The translations under genes and the position numbers were made by a program. Shown in pieces: positions 46,745-57,631 of a DNA stretch of 64,000 nucleotides. Within the stretch, counting starts at the first letter, position 1. Each line of letters starts with the position of its first letter. The notes under the pieces are model-generated. The model saw only the letters and a program-made list of their open reading frames with translations, was not told where the DNA came from and did not search any database. Source of the DNA: Dugong dugon (taxonomy: Eukaryota; Chordata; Mammalia; Sirenia; Dugongidae); contig CM057473.1 of NCBI GenBank assembly GCA_030035585.1, forward strand, positions 9,908,501 through 9,972,500. Direction: 5' to 3'.

Positions 46745-47040
46745 AAAAATTTTTTTGTTGTACTTTAGATGAAGGTTTACAGAACAAATAGTTTCTCATT
46801 AAACAGTTAGTACACATATTGCCCTACGACATTGGTTAACAACCCCATGACATGTCAACACTGTCCCTTCTCAACCTTGGGTTCCCTATCACCAGCTTAC
46901 TGTCCCCTCCTGCCTTCTAATCCTTGTCCCTGGACTGCTGTGCCTCATTAGTCCTGTTTTGTTTTATGAGGCTGTCCGATCCCCAGCTGAACGGTGAACT
47001 TCAGGAGGAGCTTCACCACCGAGCTAAAAGGGAGAAACTA
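46745..47040 (-). mobile_element. L1 3' UTR, antisense
   Basis: Begins with a T-rich poly(A) complement and 'actttagatgaaggtttaca', then 'ctgtcccttctcaaccttgg', 'ttgtccctggactgctgtgc' and 'atgaggctgtccgatcccc'. It is the reverse of the 3' UTR seen at about 2690-2960. A short TTATTTTT repeat at both ends may be the duplication. Confidence 0.8.
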
Positions 47041-47694
47041 TTATTTTTGCTAGTGACTTAGAAAGAAGAGAGGTGATCCTTACCCTTTTCACCTTGTGTT
47101 CAAACAGATGGTTTAGTCGGTTCTCAGAACACCAGGAATTGGGAAATATCTTGGTCAAGATGTCAAGCATAGTATGTATCTGCACTTTACTGGAATGTTT
47201 CATTATGTTTTCATGCCAACTACAACAGAGATGAACTATAAACTATAATCCTCTTTGCCTACTCTGTACACAAACTCTCTCTCTCTCACACACACCCCTC
47301 ATCTCCCATCTTCAGACCCTGAAAAATCATTACAAATTTACATGAAAGCCATCTGCTTTTAACACCAATTCTACCCTGGTTGCACATACCAGGAAGCAGT
47401 CCCAGAAATGCAACCAAAAAGTCAGCCTGTCATCCCAGTCTCTTTCAGAAGAATCTCTGCTAATTGGAAAAATGTGAACGGTGCTATCCTGACTCCTTTG
47501 TGTAATCATCTAGTATTCAAAGATCCATTACCCAAATATCCTCAAATTGTGTTGTCACATTTCTGCATTTCCTTATCGTGGATCCCAGGTTTACAACGGA
47601 GATTGTTTATATCAATATAATGCAATAGAAGTCAATTAACATAAAAGAGTGGCCTTTAGAAACACATGTCCAAATCATAGGTTTAGTTACTGTA
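47041..47694. other. No gene; short CT/CA tract
   Basis: A (CT)n-(CA)n simple repeat at 47274-47296. Otherwise unassigned. Confidence 0.6.
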
Positions 47695-48260
47695 TCAGCC
47701 AGGGTCATGGCAGGAAAAGATGGTATACTCTCTGAGTAACTTGAGGAGAGTTTAATCAAAGGGTGGTTTACAAAAGTGTAGCCTTGGTGGCACAGTGGTT
47801 AAGTGATCAGCTGTTAACCAAAAGGTCAGCAGTTCTAATCCACCAGGCGCTCCTTGGAAACCCTATGAGGTAGTTCTACTCTGTCCTATAGTGTCACTAT
47901 GAGTGAGAATCGACTTGACTGCAACAGGTTTGGTTTTGGTTTTGGTTTTACAAAGGTGTAGACAGGGTTTCGGAAACTAATAGGGATAGTGTTGTATCTG
48001 GGGGCTACAAAGTGCAGAGAGGTGTCACTCCTAGGCCAGAAGGGTGAAAATAGGAAGCAGTGCCTGGCTCGAAAAGGGCAGCTGTGTGGAGGGGGGAGAG
48101 AAGCTGTGGCATCCAGTAGAGATAAGCAGCCATCACGCAGGGAGAGAGCTGAGGAATACATATTCTAATGTCAATCTCCTATCTGTGTCTCCCATTGCTA
48201 AACCCAACTAGAATTCAGAAGATAGGAACCCAGGATGTAGTCAGTCTTCTGGGGATGGAC
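47695..48260. repeat. Unclassified dispersed repeat, copy 2, split by an AfroSINE
   Basis: Resembles 40650-41075. The AfroSINE at 47782-47946 splits it. The 91-aa minus frame (47886-48161) is a chance reading. Confidence 0.5.
47782..47946 (+). mobile_element. AfroSINE, short subtype, with target-site duplication
   Basis: 'ccttggtggcacagtggtta', 'ggcgctccttggaaacccta', 'aatcgacttgactgcaacag' and a GGTTTT tail. A 15-bp duplication with one mismatch brackets it: TTTACAAAAGTGTAG (47767-47781) and TTTACAAAGGTGTAG (47947-47961). Confidence 0.95.
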
Positions 48261-48564
48261 ACTGAACAGGGTGGAAAGCGGATTTTAAGGTAGCAAATGG
48301 AAATATTCAGCAAAGTCCCTACACTTGAAAATGATAGCTGTGGGAGGCAACGTGGTGGGTGCAGTAGGATACATCTTTCAGTCCAAAGAAGAAAATGTGC
48401 CCTTTAGAAAGGCATTCTAGAACTGTGACACTTCAAATAGTCTCATTAGGATTTAACTTGTACAGTACTATTTACCATCATACCCTTACATCAGTTTCTG
48501 AAATAATGTGTCTTTGTACCACCCATATGGTCTTGTATAGTCAGGCACATGATTAATCCTCAGT
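48261..48564. other. No gene recognised
   Basis: No features assigned, apart from 'gtcaggcacatgattaatcc' resembling an L2/MIR end. Confidence 0.4.
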
Positions 48565-48574
48565 AAACACTTAC

Positions 48575-48912
48575 GGCATCGCTATGAGTTGGAATCAACT
48601 CGATGGTAGTGGGTTTGGGTTAAACTTTTATAGAAGGAGCGCTGGTGGCACATTGGTTAAGTGCTCAGCTGTTAATCGAAAGGCTAGCGGTTTGAATCCA
48701 TCCAGCCTCTCCACAGGAGAAAGATCTGGCAATCTGCTTCCATAAAGATTGCCCACTGCCATTGAGTCGATTCTGAGTCATAGCAACCCCATAGGACAGA
48801 ATAGAACTGCCCCCATAGGGTTTATAGCCTAGGAAACCCTATGGGGGCAGTTCTACTCTGTCACATGGGTTTACTATAAGTCAAAATCGACTCGATGGCA
48901 TGTAACAACAGC
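48575..48912 (+). mobile_element. AfroSINE insertion with detached tail and internal hairpin
   Basis: A 10-bp duplication with one mismatch, AAACACTTAC (48565-48574) and AAACTCTTAC (48913-48922), encloses everything. First comes an isolated SINE 3' end (48575-48622, 'gctatgagttggaatcaact'). From about 48640 a full long-subtype SINE follows ('gcgctggtggcacattggtt' to 'gactcgatggcatgtaacaa'). Inside it, after 'ccataaagatt' (48750), 73 bases of inverted SINE 3' half (48751-48823) are inserted. They form a hairpin with the element's own 3' half: arms 48796-48823 and 48834-48861 pair with one mismatch around a 10-nt loop. Confidence 0.9.
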
Positions 48913-48922
48913 AAACTCTTAC

Positions 48923-51072
48923 AGAGTCACTGAGTAACTTACTCTTCTGTTCCCTACCACTGCTGCTAACCCTTTATCTTGTGTGAGTTTCTGTTAACGG
49001 TATTTCAAAGTTCCAAGAAGAGTTTTGTATCTACATGCAATGACATGCCAGATGTGGACAAATAATACAGAATGTCATCTTATCTTAACAGTTATGATCG
49101 AGGCAGTGTGGATTGGTGCTAAGTCCAAGAGAAGTGAGGTCAGCAGCAACTCACCTCTGTTAACTGAAGTCGTTTAGAAAACCCTCATGGTAGAGCGTGT
49201 AGTTTTGCTGTGACAGTATCTCACCAAGTTAGTATCAAATGGGTGGAACTATTCAGTAGAAATTCACAAATTTCTCCTCTCCTCAATTTCCCAATGAAAA
49301 ATGCCTGCTCTGTGAAAAGGGTAGTAGTGTCAGCCAGTTTCCGGGGGGATAAATGCAGGAACATCCCTTTCTGCCACAAAGATGAATTGGCTGCAACCAT
49401 TGGCATTTGGAAAACTGTGGTCTCACATTTTAAGCTTCAGTGTGGTGTTTTTAAAAACTGTTCAGACCTGTTCGATGGAAATTTACGTGCTTCATTCTTC
49501 TGCAGGATATATTGCATCTAAGAGAAGGGTTTATCTTTCTGTTTAAAATTTCCATAGGATGACCTGTGGGAAATGGTCTGTACTGGGTAGTGCAAAAGGC
49601 TACATCTAAGGAGGCAGCTGTATTACTTTTAGGCCGAGAAGCAAACTGTTCTAGCAGCTAATTAAGATAAAGTTTTGCCTGGCATGCAATTTTTCTTCCT
49701 TAACATCTTTTGTATTGAAGTCACTCTGACTTCCAGAACATTCTACATTTTACTAACTGATCCATAAAGTACATGTGAAAGCTGGTAAAAGGATAACAAC
49801 GTGCATTCTGAATAACGTGCTGGCAAATGGCTCAAACTTGAAAGATGTTTTAATAATAATTCAGCAACCAGTTCCATTAGTCTTAAAGACTAGAGAAGCA
49901 CCAAGAGAAAAAAATTGAATTACACTGCCCCTCTTGCTAGAATTTAAAGACACTTTGGGGTACTTTTAAACCTTTTGGAATGTGGTATCTTGCTGGTTTT
50001 GAGCCAATAAAATGCAAGATACTAATATTAAAACAAAATGAATGATAAAATATTTCTGTTCTTCACATTTTGCTCATAGCAAGGGTCATTTATATATCTC
50101 AACACTGTATTTTAAAAGCTCCCTTCCTTTAAAGAACCATGCAAAGCAAAGGTAATTTAAACCGGTTTGATGAGGCAACTGTAAAACATCTTTTTATTAA
50201 TAAGGTTTATTTTCCTTTGTGTTAACCGTATAGCCTTTTAGCAATATCTCTCATAACATACATGTTTGTTCCATCTATATTACACATAATGCTAGCATAT
50301 TCTTCTAACAAATCTATTTGCTTCTGACCACTTTTTCAAATGACAGTGGGATTTTTTTTTTCAGTGCATGTGACATATCACACAAAGGATGTGTAATCTT
50401 CTTAATGCCTTGTTTGAGCGGTTTCCTTTATCTTGAGAAACAAAATATGTTTACCGGTTAGGTTCTGGGATCTCGTAACCAGCGTTCTTGGTGCTCTGCT
50501 TGCCATTACATTCAAGAAAGATGCCCCTTTGGTTACTGATTGGGTTTGGTGAAACAATATGTAGTTCCACATTAACAAACATTAGGATCGCACTAAAGCG
50601 AATTCTCCAAAACAAAGGCATATAAAGCAACTTTCTTATTGCTGTTTTTTATCTTTTGTGGTGACTGCCTTGATCAAGACGGTCGTTTAAAAATGATAAA
50701 GCGTCAGCCTGTAACAGTGACCCTAGATTCAAGTTATAACTGAAGTCATTCCAGAAGGTAAGAAACTAACCACGGGTCCATTTGTACTCTCATCTACCAA
50801 AGGCCCGTCTTCTGGTTGCTGAAATGGCTGTCTGTCATAAAGGATTCTGATTTAACCAACTTGATCCTATCTTGCCTAACATAATACACCCACTCCTCAT
50901 TTATCAACTATCTTGTTATCTGACATTTTACATTTATGACAATAGCAAAATACTATCTGACTATAATGACATACGTCTGGCTATAACAAAAGCCAAGGTG
51001 TGAGACGAGAGTAAAGCTGGCTATCATGGTTAAGGTTATGTGTCAACTTGGCTGGGCCACGATTCTCAGTGG
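48923..51072. other. 2.1 kb nearly free of recognisable repeats
   Basis: No SINE, LINE or LTR recognised. A 103-aa plus frame (49210-49521) overlaps a 61-aa minus frame and has no domain features. Possible single-copy DNA, of unknown function. Confidence 0.5.
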
Positions 51073-51144
51073 TTTGGCAGCTAAGTAATAATATTATTTG
51101 GCAGTTAAGTAATGATGTGATTTGGCAGTTATATAATGATGTAG
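51073..51144. repeat. Three tandem 24-bp units
   Basis: Units 51073-51096, 51097-51120 and 51121-51144 each begin TTTGGCAG and read like 'ttaagtaatgatgtga'. Similarity between neighbours is high, with a few substitutions. It lies in 'gttatgtgtcaacttggctg' sequence resembling an old dispersed repeat. Confidence 0.9.
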
Positions 51145-51463
51145 TCATCTTCTATTTTGGTATAATGTCGACTTTTGCACAACAACTGGTCTTTGGAAAC
51201 TAACCATGTAGGTAAGTGAGGAGTGAGTGTATAAATCAGTATGTTTTCAACCTGGAGATTCACAAAGGAAAAATACAAACAAACAAGAACTTGTGAGTGG
51301 AATGGTAAGCCAAGTAAGTAAATAAATGCAAATTAAGCCAAGATAAAATTATTCATTAGTAAATTGTCATGAATTTTTTATTCACGATATTGCCGTACAA
51401 GTCACTGAGTTCTGGTCGTTAATTTCAATCTTTTTTTTTTTTTCCTTTTTTGCATCAGTTTCT

Positions 51464-51625
51464 CTGTGCTGTTGTTAGGTGCCAACAAGTCGGTTCCGAC
51501 TCATAGTGGACCTATAAGACAGAGTAGAATTGCCCCATAGGATTTCCAAGGAGTGGCTGGTGGATTTGAAGTGCCAACCTTTTGGTTAGTAGCCAAGCTC
51601 TTAACCACTACGCCACTAGGGTTCC
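51464..51625 (-). mobile_element. AfroSINE with RTE-type tail, with target-site duplication
   Basis: The body and head are the short AfroSINE ('gattccaaggagtggctgg' region to 'cgccactagggttcc'). The 3' end, read antisense, is 'ctgttgttaggtgccaacaa', which is the RTE LINE terminus rather than the usual GGTTT tail. A 9-bp duplication TCAGTTTCT brackets it (51455-51463 and 51626-51634). Confidence 0.93.
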
Positions 51626-51699
51626 TCAGTTTCTATACTTTCCATTACTATGTTTTCAAGGTTACTCATGAACTTCTTCTGCATTGTCTACTGCGCTTT

Positions 51700-52252
51700 T
51701 TAGTCCATCCAGTGAGAAATCAATGATAAATTCACTGGGCAAATCTACCCTAAAAGACCTCTTTAAAGTGTTAAAAAGCAAAGATGCACTTGACCCAAGC
51801 CATGGTGTTTTCACGTGCTTCAAATGCATGTGAAAGCTGGGCAATGAATAAGGAAGACCAAAGAAGAATTGATGCCTTTAAATTATGGTGCTAGCAAAGA
51901 ATATTGAATATACCATGGACTGCCAAAAGAATGAACCAATCTGTCTTGGAAGAAGTACAGCTAGAATGCTCCTTAGAAGCAAGGATGACAAGACTTCATC
52001 TCACTTACTTTGAACATGTTATCAGTAGGGTACAGTTCCTGGAGAAGGATATCATGCTTGGTAAAGTAGAGGGTCAGAGAAAGAGAGGAAGTTCCTCAAT
52101 AAGATGGACTGATACAGTGGCTGCAACAATGGGCTCTAGCATAACAATGATCATGAGGATGGTCCAGGACCAGGCAGTGTTTCGTTCTGTTGTACATAGG
52201 GTTGCTATGAGTCAGAAGCAACTTGATGGCACCTAACAACAACAACAATAAG
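51700..52252 (+). mobile_element. RTE (BovB-like) LINE, 5'-truncated 3' end
   Basis: Sense copy from about 'gggcaaatctaccctaaaag' through 'tgacccaagccatggtgttt', 'gaagaattgatgcctttaaa' and 'ggataaccatg'-type sequence to 'gatggcacctaacaacaaca'. The 110-aa frame (51904-52236) is a relic of the reverse transcriptase C-terminal region (MNIPWTAKRMNQSVLEEVQL). Inactive. Confidence 0.92.
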
Positions 52253-52259
52253 TTGTTCA

Positions 52260-53235
52260 GATATACTTTTCAGATATATATTTCAGCTATATGTTCTTTA
52301 TTTTCTATTTCTAATCTCATTATGTTTGTGTTTACTTTTAATTACTTGTATGTATTAAACATGTTCGTATGAGCTCTTTAAAGTCCTTGTCATCTAACTC
52401 AGTCATCTTTGACATTTATGCATCTTTTTCTATTTCCTGATTTTTCTCTTGTTAGTGGGTTACATTTTTTTTCTTTGCATGTATTTGCATGTCTAATAAT
52501 TTTGGACATAGTAAATTTTATGTTGTTGAATGCTGGATTTTGTAGTCTTCCTTTCAAGAGTGTTAAACTTTGTTCTGTCAAGTATTTAAGTTAATTGCAG
52601 AATAGCTTGATCTTTACATAGTTTGTTTTTAAGCTTTGTGAGGATATGTAGCCTTTATTCTAGGCCTGGTTTAGCCACCACACTGAGGTGTGACCTCTCT
52701 GTAGTCCTTACTCAATGTCCCAGGTGTTCAGTGAGGGCACTCATTCTGTCTTATTGAAACGTGGAATTTTTTCACTCCTTTGTGAGACCTAGGAACTGTT
52801 CTGATTACATTTTCAGGTTATTCTTTTTCTAATTTCATGGTGTTTCACCTTACACACATGTAGCTGATATTCAGCAACGGAATCATGAAGATCCCTATGT
52901 AGATTTCTGGAACACTTTCTCCCTGCCATTCTCTCCTCTCCAATATTCTTTCTTGAAAATTGCAGCTGCTTCATTCTTCCAAAACTGAGCTAGATCTCCT
53001 CAACCAAGGAGGACTACCATACTCTGCTTGCTATTCCAATCAGTGAACTAGGGTCCTGAAACTGCTTCCATGCAGATGGCCAGGGTGTTCCTCAAACTCA
53101 CCTCTTTTGTTCTCTTTCTCTCTGTGTGATCTGTTTTCTAAATCTGAAAACAATTACTTGATGCATACAATTTTTGTCCAGTATTCTAACTTTACGGCAG
53201 AAGGAAAAGTCTGGATCTAGTTGCTCTATCGTGGC
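52260..53235 (-). mobile_element. Old L1 5'-UTR-like sequence, antisense
   Basis: 'gagctctttaaagtccttgt', 'gtgaggatatgtagccttta', 'ggtgtgacctctctgtagtc' and 'cctgaaactgcttccatgca' recall an antisense L1M 5' region, ending near 53235 where its 5' terminus would lie. Family assignment from memory. Confidence 0.55.
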
Positions 53236-53249
53236 ATTAATGGAAATTG

Positions 53250-54600
53250 TAATATGTATTTTGATAAACAATTTCTTTGATAAATAGATCTTTTTGTTTA
53301 TGATTAATGCTTTTTTGTCCTTTTTACATCAAAATCACGATGACAATCATTTAAGTTTTGCTGCAATATCTTTAGCATTTTACTTTTAACAATTAGCTCT
53401 GCAATTCATCTGGAAAATATTTTTTGTATATGGTGTGAGTTAGGGGTTAAAATAGATTTCTCCCTATGAGTATTCAAATGGCCCAGGACTGTTTATTATA
53501 AACACCCTTCTTTCATTAACACACTATGCTTCCTTTTAAAAAATAAGGTGACTGTACATATGCTGGTTCATTTTCAGAGTCTCTATTCTGTTTCATTGAC
53601 CTATTTGTCTGTTTTCGCACCAATAGCACACTCTTTTGATTACTGAAGTTCTATAATAATCTAGACACGTAGTAAAGAATTTCGCCTTTCTTTTCTTCGA
53701 GACAGTCTTAGAAATTCTTGGCTCTTTGCATTTCTTACGGCATTTTAAATTCACCTCGGTGATTTTTGAAATATAAATAAATAAATAAATACCTCACGGT
53801 ATTTTTATTGGGATCTCATTGACTCTAAGATTAGCGCGAGAATAAATTAAAGTCTCTACAGTAATGAGGCTTCCAAAGTCTCATGAAATATTTTTCCATT
53901 TATATAGGCTTCATTTAATTTCTGTCACTTGTTTCTCACATTTTAGTAAAGAGATTTTGTAAGTCATTATTTAGATTTATTCATAGGTGTTTGAGGTTTT
54001 TGGGCGTGATTGTAAATGATAGCTTCTTGAAAAAAATTTTCCATTCATTTGTTGCTGCTACATAAACATAAAATTGTATTGATTTGGCTCAATTCATTAC
54101 TAACTTAATAGTTTGCAGTTTGTAGATTTTGGAATTTCTATGTACATTTTGTTCTGTGAATAATGGCGTTTTTATTTCTTTCTTAACTATGCTTCTACTT
54201 TTATTTTTTCTTATCTTATTGGCTCAAGACTGACTTAAATATTGAATAAAAGAGGTGGATGTCATCATTTTGTTCTCAATCTTAGGGAAATTTTTACAAT
54301 ATTTCACCATCATGCTTCCTGTAGGTTGTTCATTGATATTCTTTATCAGACTAAGGAAATACCTTTTATTTCTAATTTGCAAAGAGTTTGTTTGTTTGTT
54401 TGTTTTAATCATAAGTAAGTGTTGAATTTAACCAAACAGTGTTTTTCTGTATTTGTCATTATGATCATATGACTTTTATTCTTTTATTTAACCAGTTTTT
54501 TTGAATACTAACTTATACTTACTTACCCAAAATAAACCCTACTCAGAACTTTTTAATGTCTATTAAAGCATCTTCTTAGATAAATTTATTATGAACACGT
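53250..54600 (-). mobile_element. Old L1 ORF2 3' part, antisense
   Basis: 'tttttgtatatggtgtgagt', 'ctctattctgtttcattgac', 'tttgattactgaagttctat', 'tattgggatctcattgactc' and 'gttcattgatattctttatc' follow the antisense order of the ORF2 C-terminal half and RT. Heavily decayed. Its order relative to the 5'-like segment at 52260-53235 is wrong for one element, so they are probably two insertions. Confidence 0.75.
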
Positions 54601-55325
54601 GTCTCTGTTTTGCTTTGTTTTATTTTTGTTTCTTGAAACTTGTCACAAGCAAAAGGGCATATGAACAAGGAAATTCAGATAAATTCCTTTGAGAGGGACA
54701 ATTTATGGGGGAAAATGTCTGTATGCAAATCATTAGATCAGATAAAATATAAAGCAAGGGCTGGTTAAACATTGTAGACTTTTTGCCAGATTGATTAAAT
54801 GACATTAGACTCTTCCTAAGGTTGGGCATTGTTAGGATTTTAGGGGTGGCTTTTAAGTTTATAAATGTCTATCAGAAAATTGCTCAAGAATTTTATCAGG
54901 AATGGTAATTACTTCCAGAAATAACACCTCATAACATTAGACCATAAAATCCTTCCAGATTTTGAACAGATCTTTTTAATGCCAGAGAAAGGATTTGTTT
55001 ATTATCTGTGTTGATCATGAAAAGTTGTAAGACCTGACTCAAATTTCATCCAGTTATTGAAAAAAAGAACTAATTCACAGCAAAAGTTAAAGTAGATAGT
55101 AGTGGAAAGAATGAAGATTGTTTTGCTGGTAACCTACCGAGTCCAGCTGATCTCTATATCATGGCACATACCTTTAACCCATCCCCTGTGTTTCCCATTA
55201 TTTAACATAGGGGACAATCGTGTATGGATCAAATACATGGCTACAAGATTTTCATCTCAACATGGCTAACATCAAAAATAAGAAATCAAGAGAGGGAGAG
55301 AGCATGGCTTATACAGAAAGTAAAC
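54601..55325. other. No gene recognised
   Basis: AT-rich, unassigned. Confidence 0.5.
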
Positions 55326-55330
55326 AAGCA

Positions 55331-55440
55331 AAGAGGAAGAAAGGGAGGGAAGGAGGGAGGAAGGGAGGGAAGGAGGGAGGAAGGAAGGAAGGAAGGGAAG
55401 AGGGAGGGAAGCAGGGAGGGAGGGAGGAAGAAAGGGAAAT
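55331..55440. repeat. Homopurine (GGGA/GGAA)n microsatellite
   Basis: Nearly pure G/A on the plus strand for about 110 bases, with runs such as GGGAGGGAAGGAGGG. Lys/Gly/Glu-rich frames (82 and 76 aa) come from it and are not genes. Confidence 0.95.
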
Positions 55441-56479
55441 ACTTCAATGTCTAATATCAAAGGAATGATTATATTATTAGTGTCCATCAGTAAAATTAAA
55501 TAACTCTCAGTAAGCATTCGAATGAGTATTATAGAATGTATTCATTAACATGAGAAAATATTTACCATACACTGTTAAATGAAGAACAAAAAAAAAAGCA
55601 GATTCCAAAACAGTATGTTCTCATTAAAAATAATGTATATACAGGCAATATTCATTAAAAATCATGTAAAGATTATGTTAACTTACAACATTTCTGGAAT
55701 GTAAGGCTATTTCTATTTTCTTATTTGTGATTTTTTAAATATTTTTCTTGAATATGTTTTACTTTTATAATAAGAAAAAAATGAACTTGTAAGAATGTAT
55801 TTTGTTGTAGTTAGGCACAGATACAACCTTCCCATATTGTTTTCTAAAACCCTTTTAAAAAGAAGCCTTTGTGCATGTGAAGCAGTTCTTTGCCATGCTT
55901 TACTGAATGTATATTAAAAGGCCAAGAGAGGTATTCCATGTGGCTTCTGTCTGATTTCCTACACTCTCTTACTGAGAATACAATATTAGTGTGTTTTTAT
56001 TCTGAGTATGACGGCCACACATAGAACACATTATTTCACCATAGCCCATGGCATCCTTTGTGCAAACTGGCTGTCAAGTAACCCACCTAATGCAATTTTT
56101 CCTGTCCTCTTTACAGTTGCTGGAGGTTCTGGAATTACGGAGTAACTGGCCAGTTACTACACTTTCTCCACAGCTATACTTTGTTACCCCATCAAGCATT
56201 AAAATCTGTCTGTTCTAAAAGGGCAGGCACAAGAGTGCAGTGGACCTAAATGTCATCTAGTCAGTGGTGGTCAGCAGTAGCCCTGAAAACAGAGTAATAA
56301 CAACAAGGTGAGTGCTTAAGTGAGTCAGTCAGATCCCCAATACACCGTTGAAGAATGTGATGTCATAATGCAGTTGCCAGCTGCACGATTCCAAGTCACA
56401 GCTTCCCCAGAAGCCAGGCGTTAGTACAGGGTACTGGGTGTTGGCAGCTTCTTTGATTTTGGTAGGACCTCATTGGAAA
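55441..56479. other. No gene recognised
   Basis: AT-rich. 'tcctctttacag' at 56107-56118 resembles a splice acceptor, but no open exon with a donor follows. Confidence 0.45.
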
Positions 56480-56672
56480 GGGAGTTCTCGGTTAATGCCC
56501 TCAACTTCTAATGAGAAGGTTGGAGGTTCGAGTCCACCAACAGCACCTCAGAAGAAAGACTTGGTGACCTATTTCCAAAAAATAAGTCATTGAAAACTTC
56601 ATGGAGCACAGTTCTACTCTGACATGCAGGGGGGTCTCCCTGAGCTGGAATTGACCCAACTGACAACTGGTA
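56480..56672 (+). mobile_element. AfroSINE, older long subtype
   Basis: 'gttctcggttaatgccctca', 'gttggaggttcgagtccacc', 'cagaagaaagacttggtgac' and 'tctactctgacatgcagg'. Diverged. No clean duplication. Confidence 0.85.
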
Positions 56673-56689
56673 TGATTAGAAAAATGATT

Positions 56690-57453
56690 GCTGAAGTGTA
56701 CCAAGGCCAGTGTATGCCTATTGGTTCCTATTATCACTGCATATAGTGCCTCAGAGATAATGGATAACTGAGAAAGGGAGCACATATTTTTACTATATGG
56801 AAGTTGGAAATCAGTTCTTAATTGTATAAGTCTTTTGATCATAAATGACGTATTAAATTTGATACATCTCCTGAATGTTAACCATTATTGCTTGCGATAA
56901 AATAGATTAACATAAAAATTTCTTTCTAGGTACTCCATAACACCTCAAAACCATATAAAAATGCTTGTCACCAAAGTAAAAAAAAAAGTTTATTGAATGC
57001 GTGAATAAAACCCCAAATATCCAGTCATTATCTGCATTATACCAGGTAAGTTAATTATCTGGGATTGGAATTTTACCATATTATAGTTAATTTTTGTTAG
57101 ACTCATAGCTTTTTAGAAAGATTGAGTATTTCTCCAACTTCTTAACCAGACAAATGAAATGTAATGAAAATATTATTGACATATAATCACAATTTTCATG
57201 AAGTTCTGTAAATAGAAGCGTTTAGGTCATTGAACAGAATACATATTAACCCTAGATACATGTTTTCTTAGGATAAAGAGAGTTAGGGTTTCATTGTGCT
57301 TTTTTTATTATTTCCACCTTTCTTGGAAATGTGCAGAATTATGTCTGAATCTTCTCCATTGCACAAGTAGTTTTCTGCACATACGTGCAAAATTTTAGAA
57401 AATTATCTCCCCGATTGTTGCCATTAATAATGTTCACAGTATTACAGTCTTTA
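56690..57453. other. No gene recognised
   Basis: AT-rich, unassigned. Confidence 0.5.
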
Positions 57454-57465
57454 TAATGTTACTTA

Positions 57466-57631
57466 TGGAGATTATGGTGCAGTGGTTAAGAGCTTGGCTG
57501 CTAACCAAAAGGTCGTCAGTTTGAATCCACCAGGCACTCCTCGGAAACTCAATGGGGCAGTTCTACTCTGTCCTATAAAGTCGCTATGAGTTGAAATTGA
57601 TTCAACAGCAACGGTTTTCTTTTTTTTGGTT
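57466..57631 (+). mobile_element. AfroSINE, short subtype, with target-site duplication
   Basis: 'atggtgcagtggttaagagc', 'caccaggcactcctcggaaa', 'gtcgctatgagttgaaattg' and a T-rich tail. A perfect 12-bp duplication TAATGTTACTTA brackets it (57454-57465 and 57632-57643). Confidence 0.95.

Noticed and set aside
55220..55517. Gly/Lys/Glu-rich frames as a low-complexity protein
   Set aside because: Products of the homopurine microsatellite, open in several frames at once.
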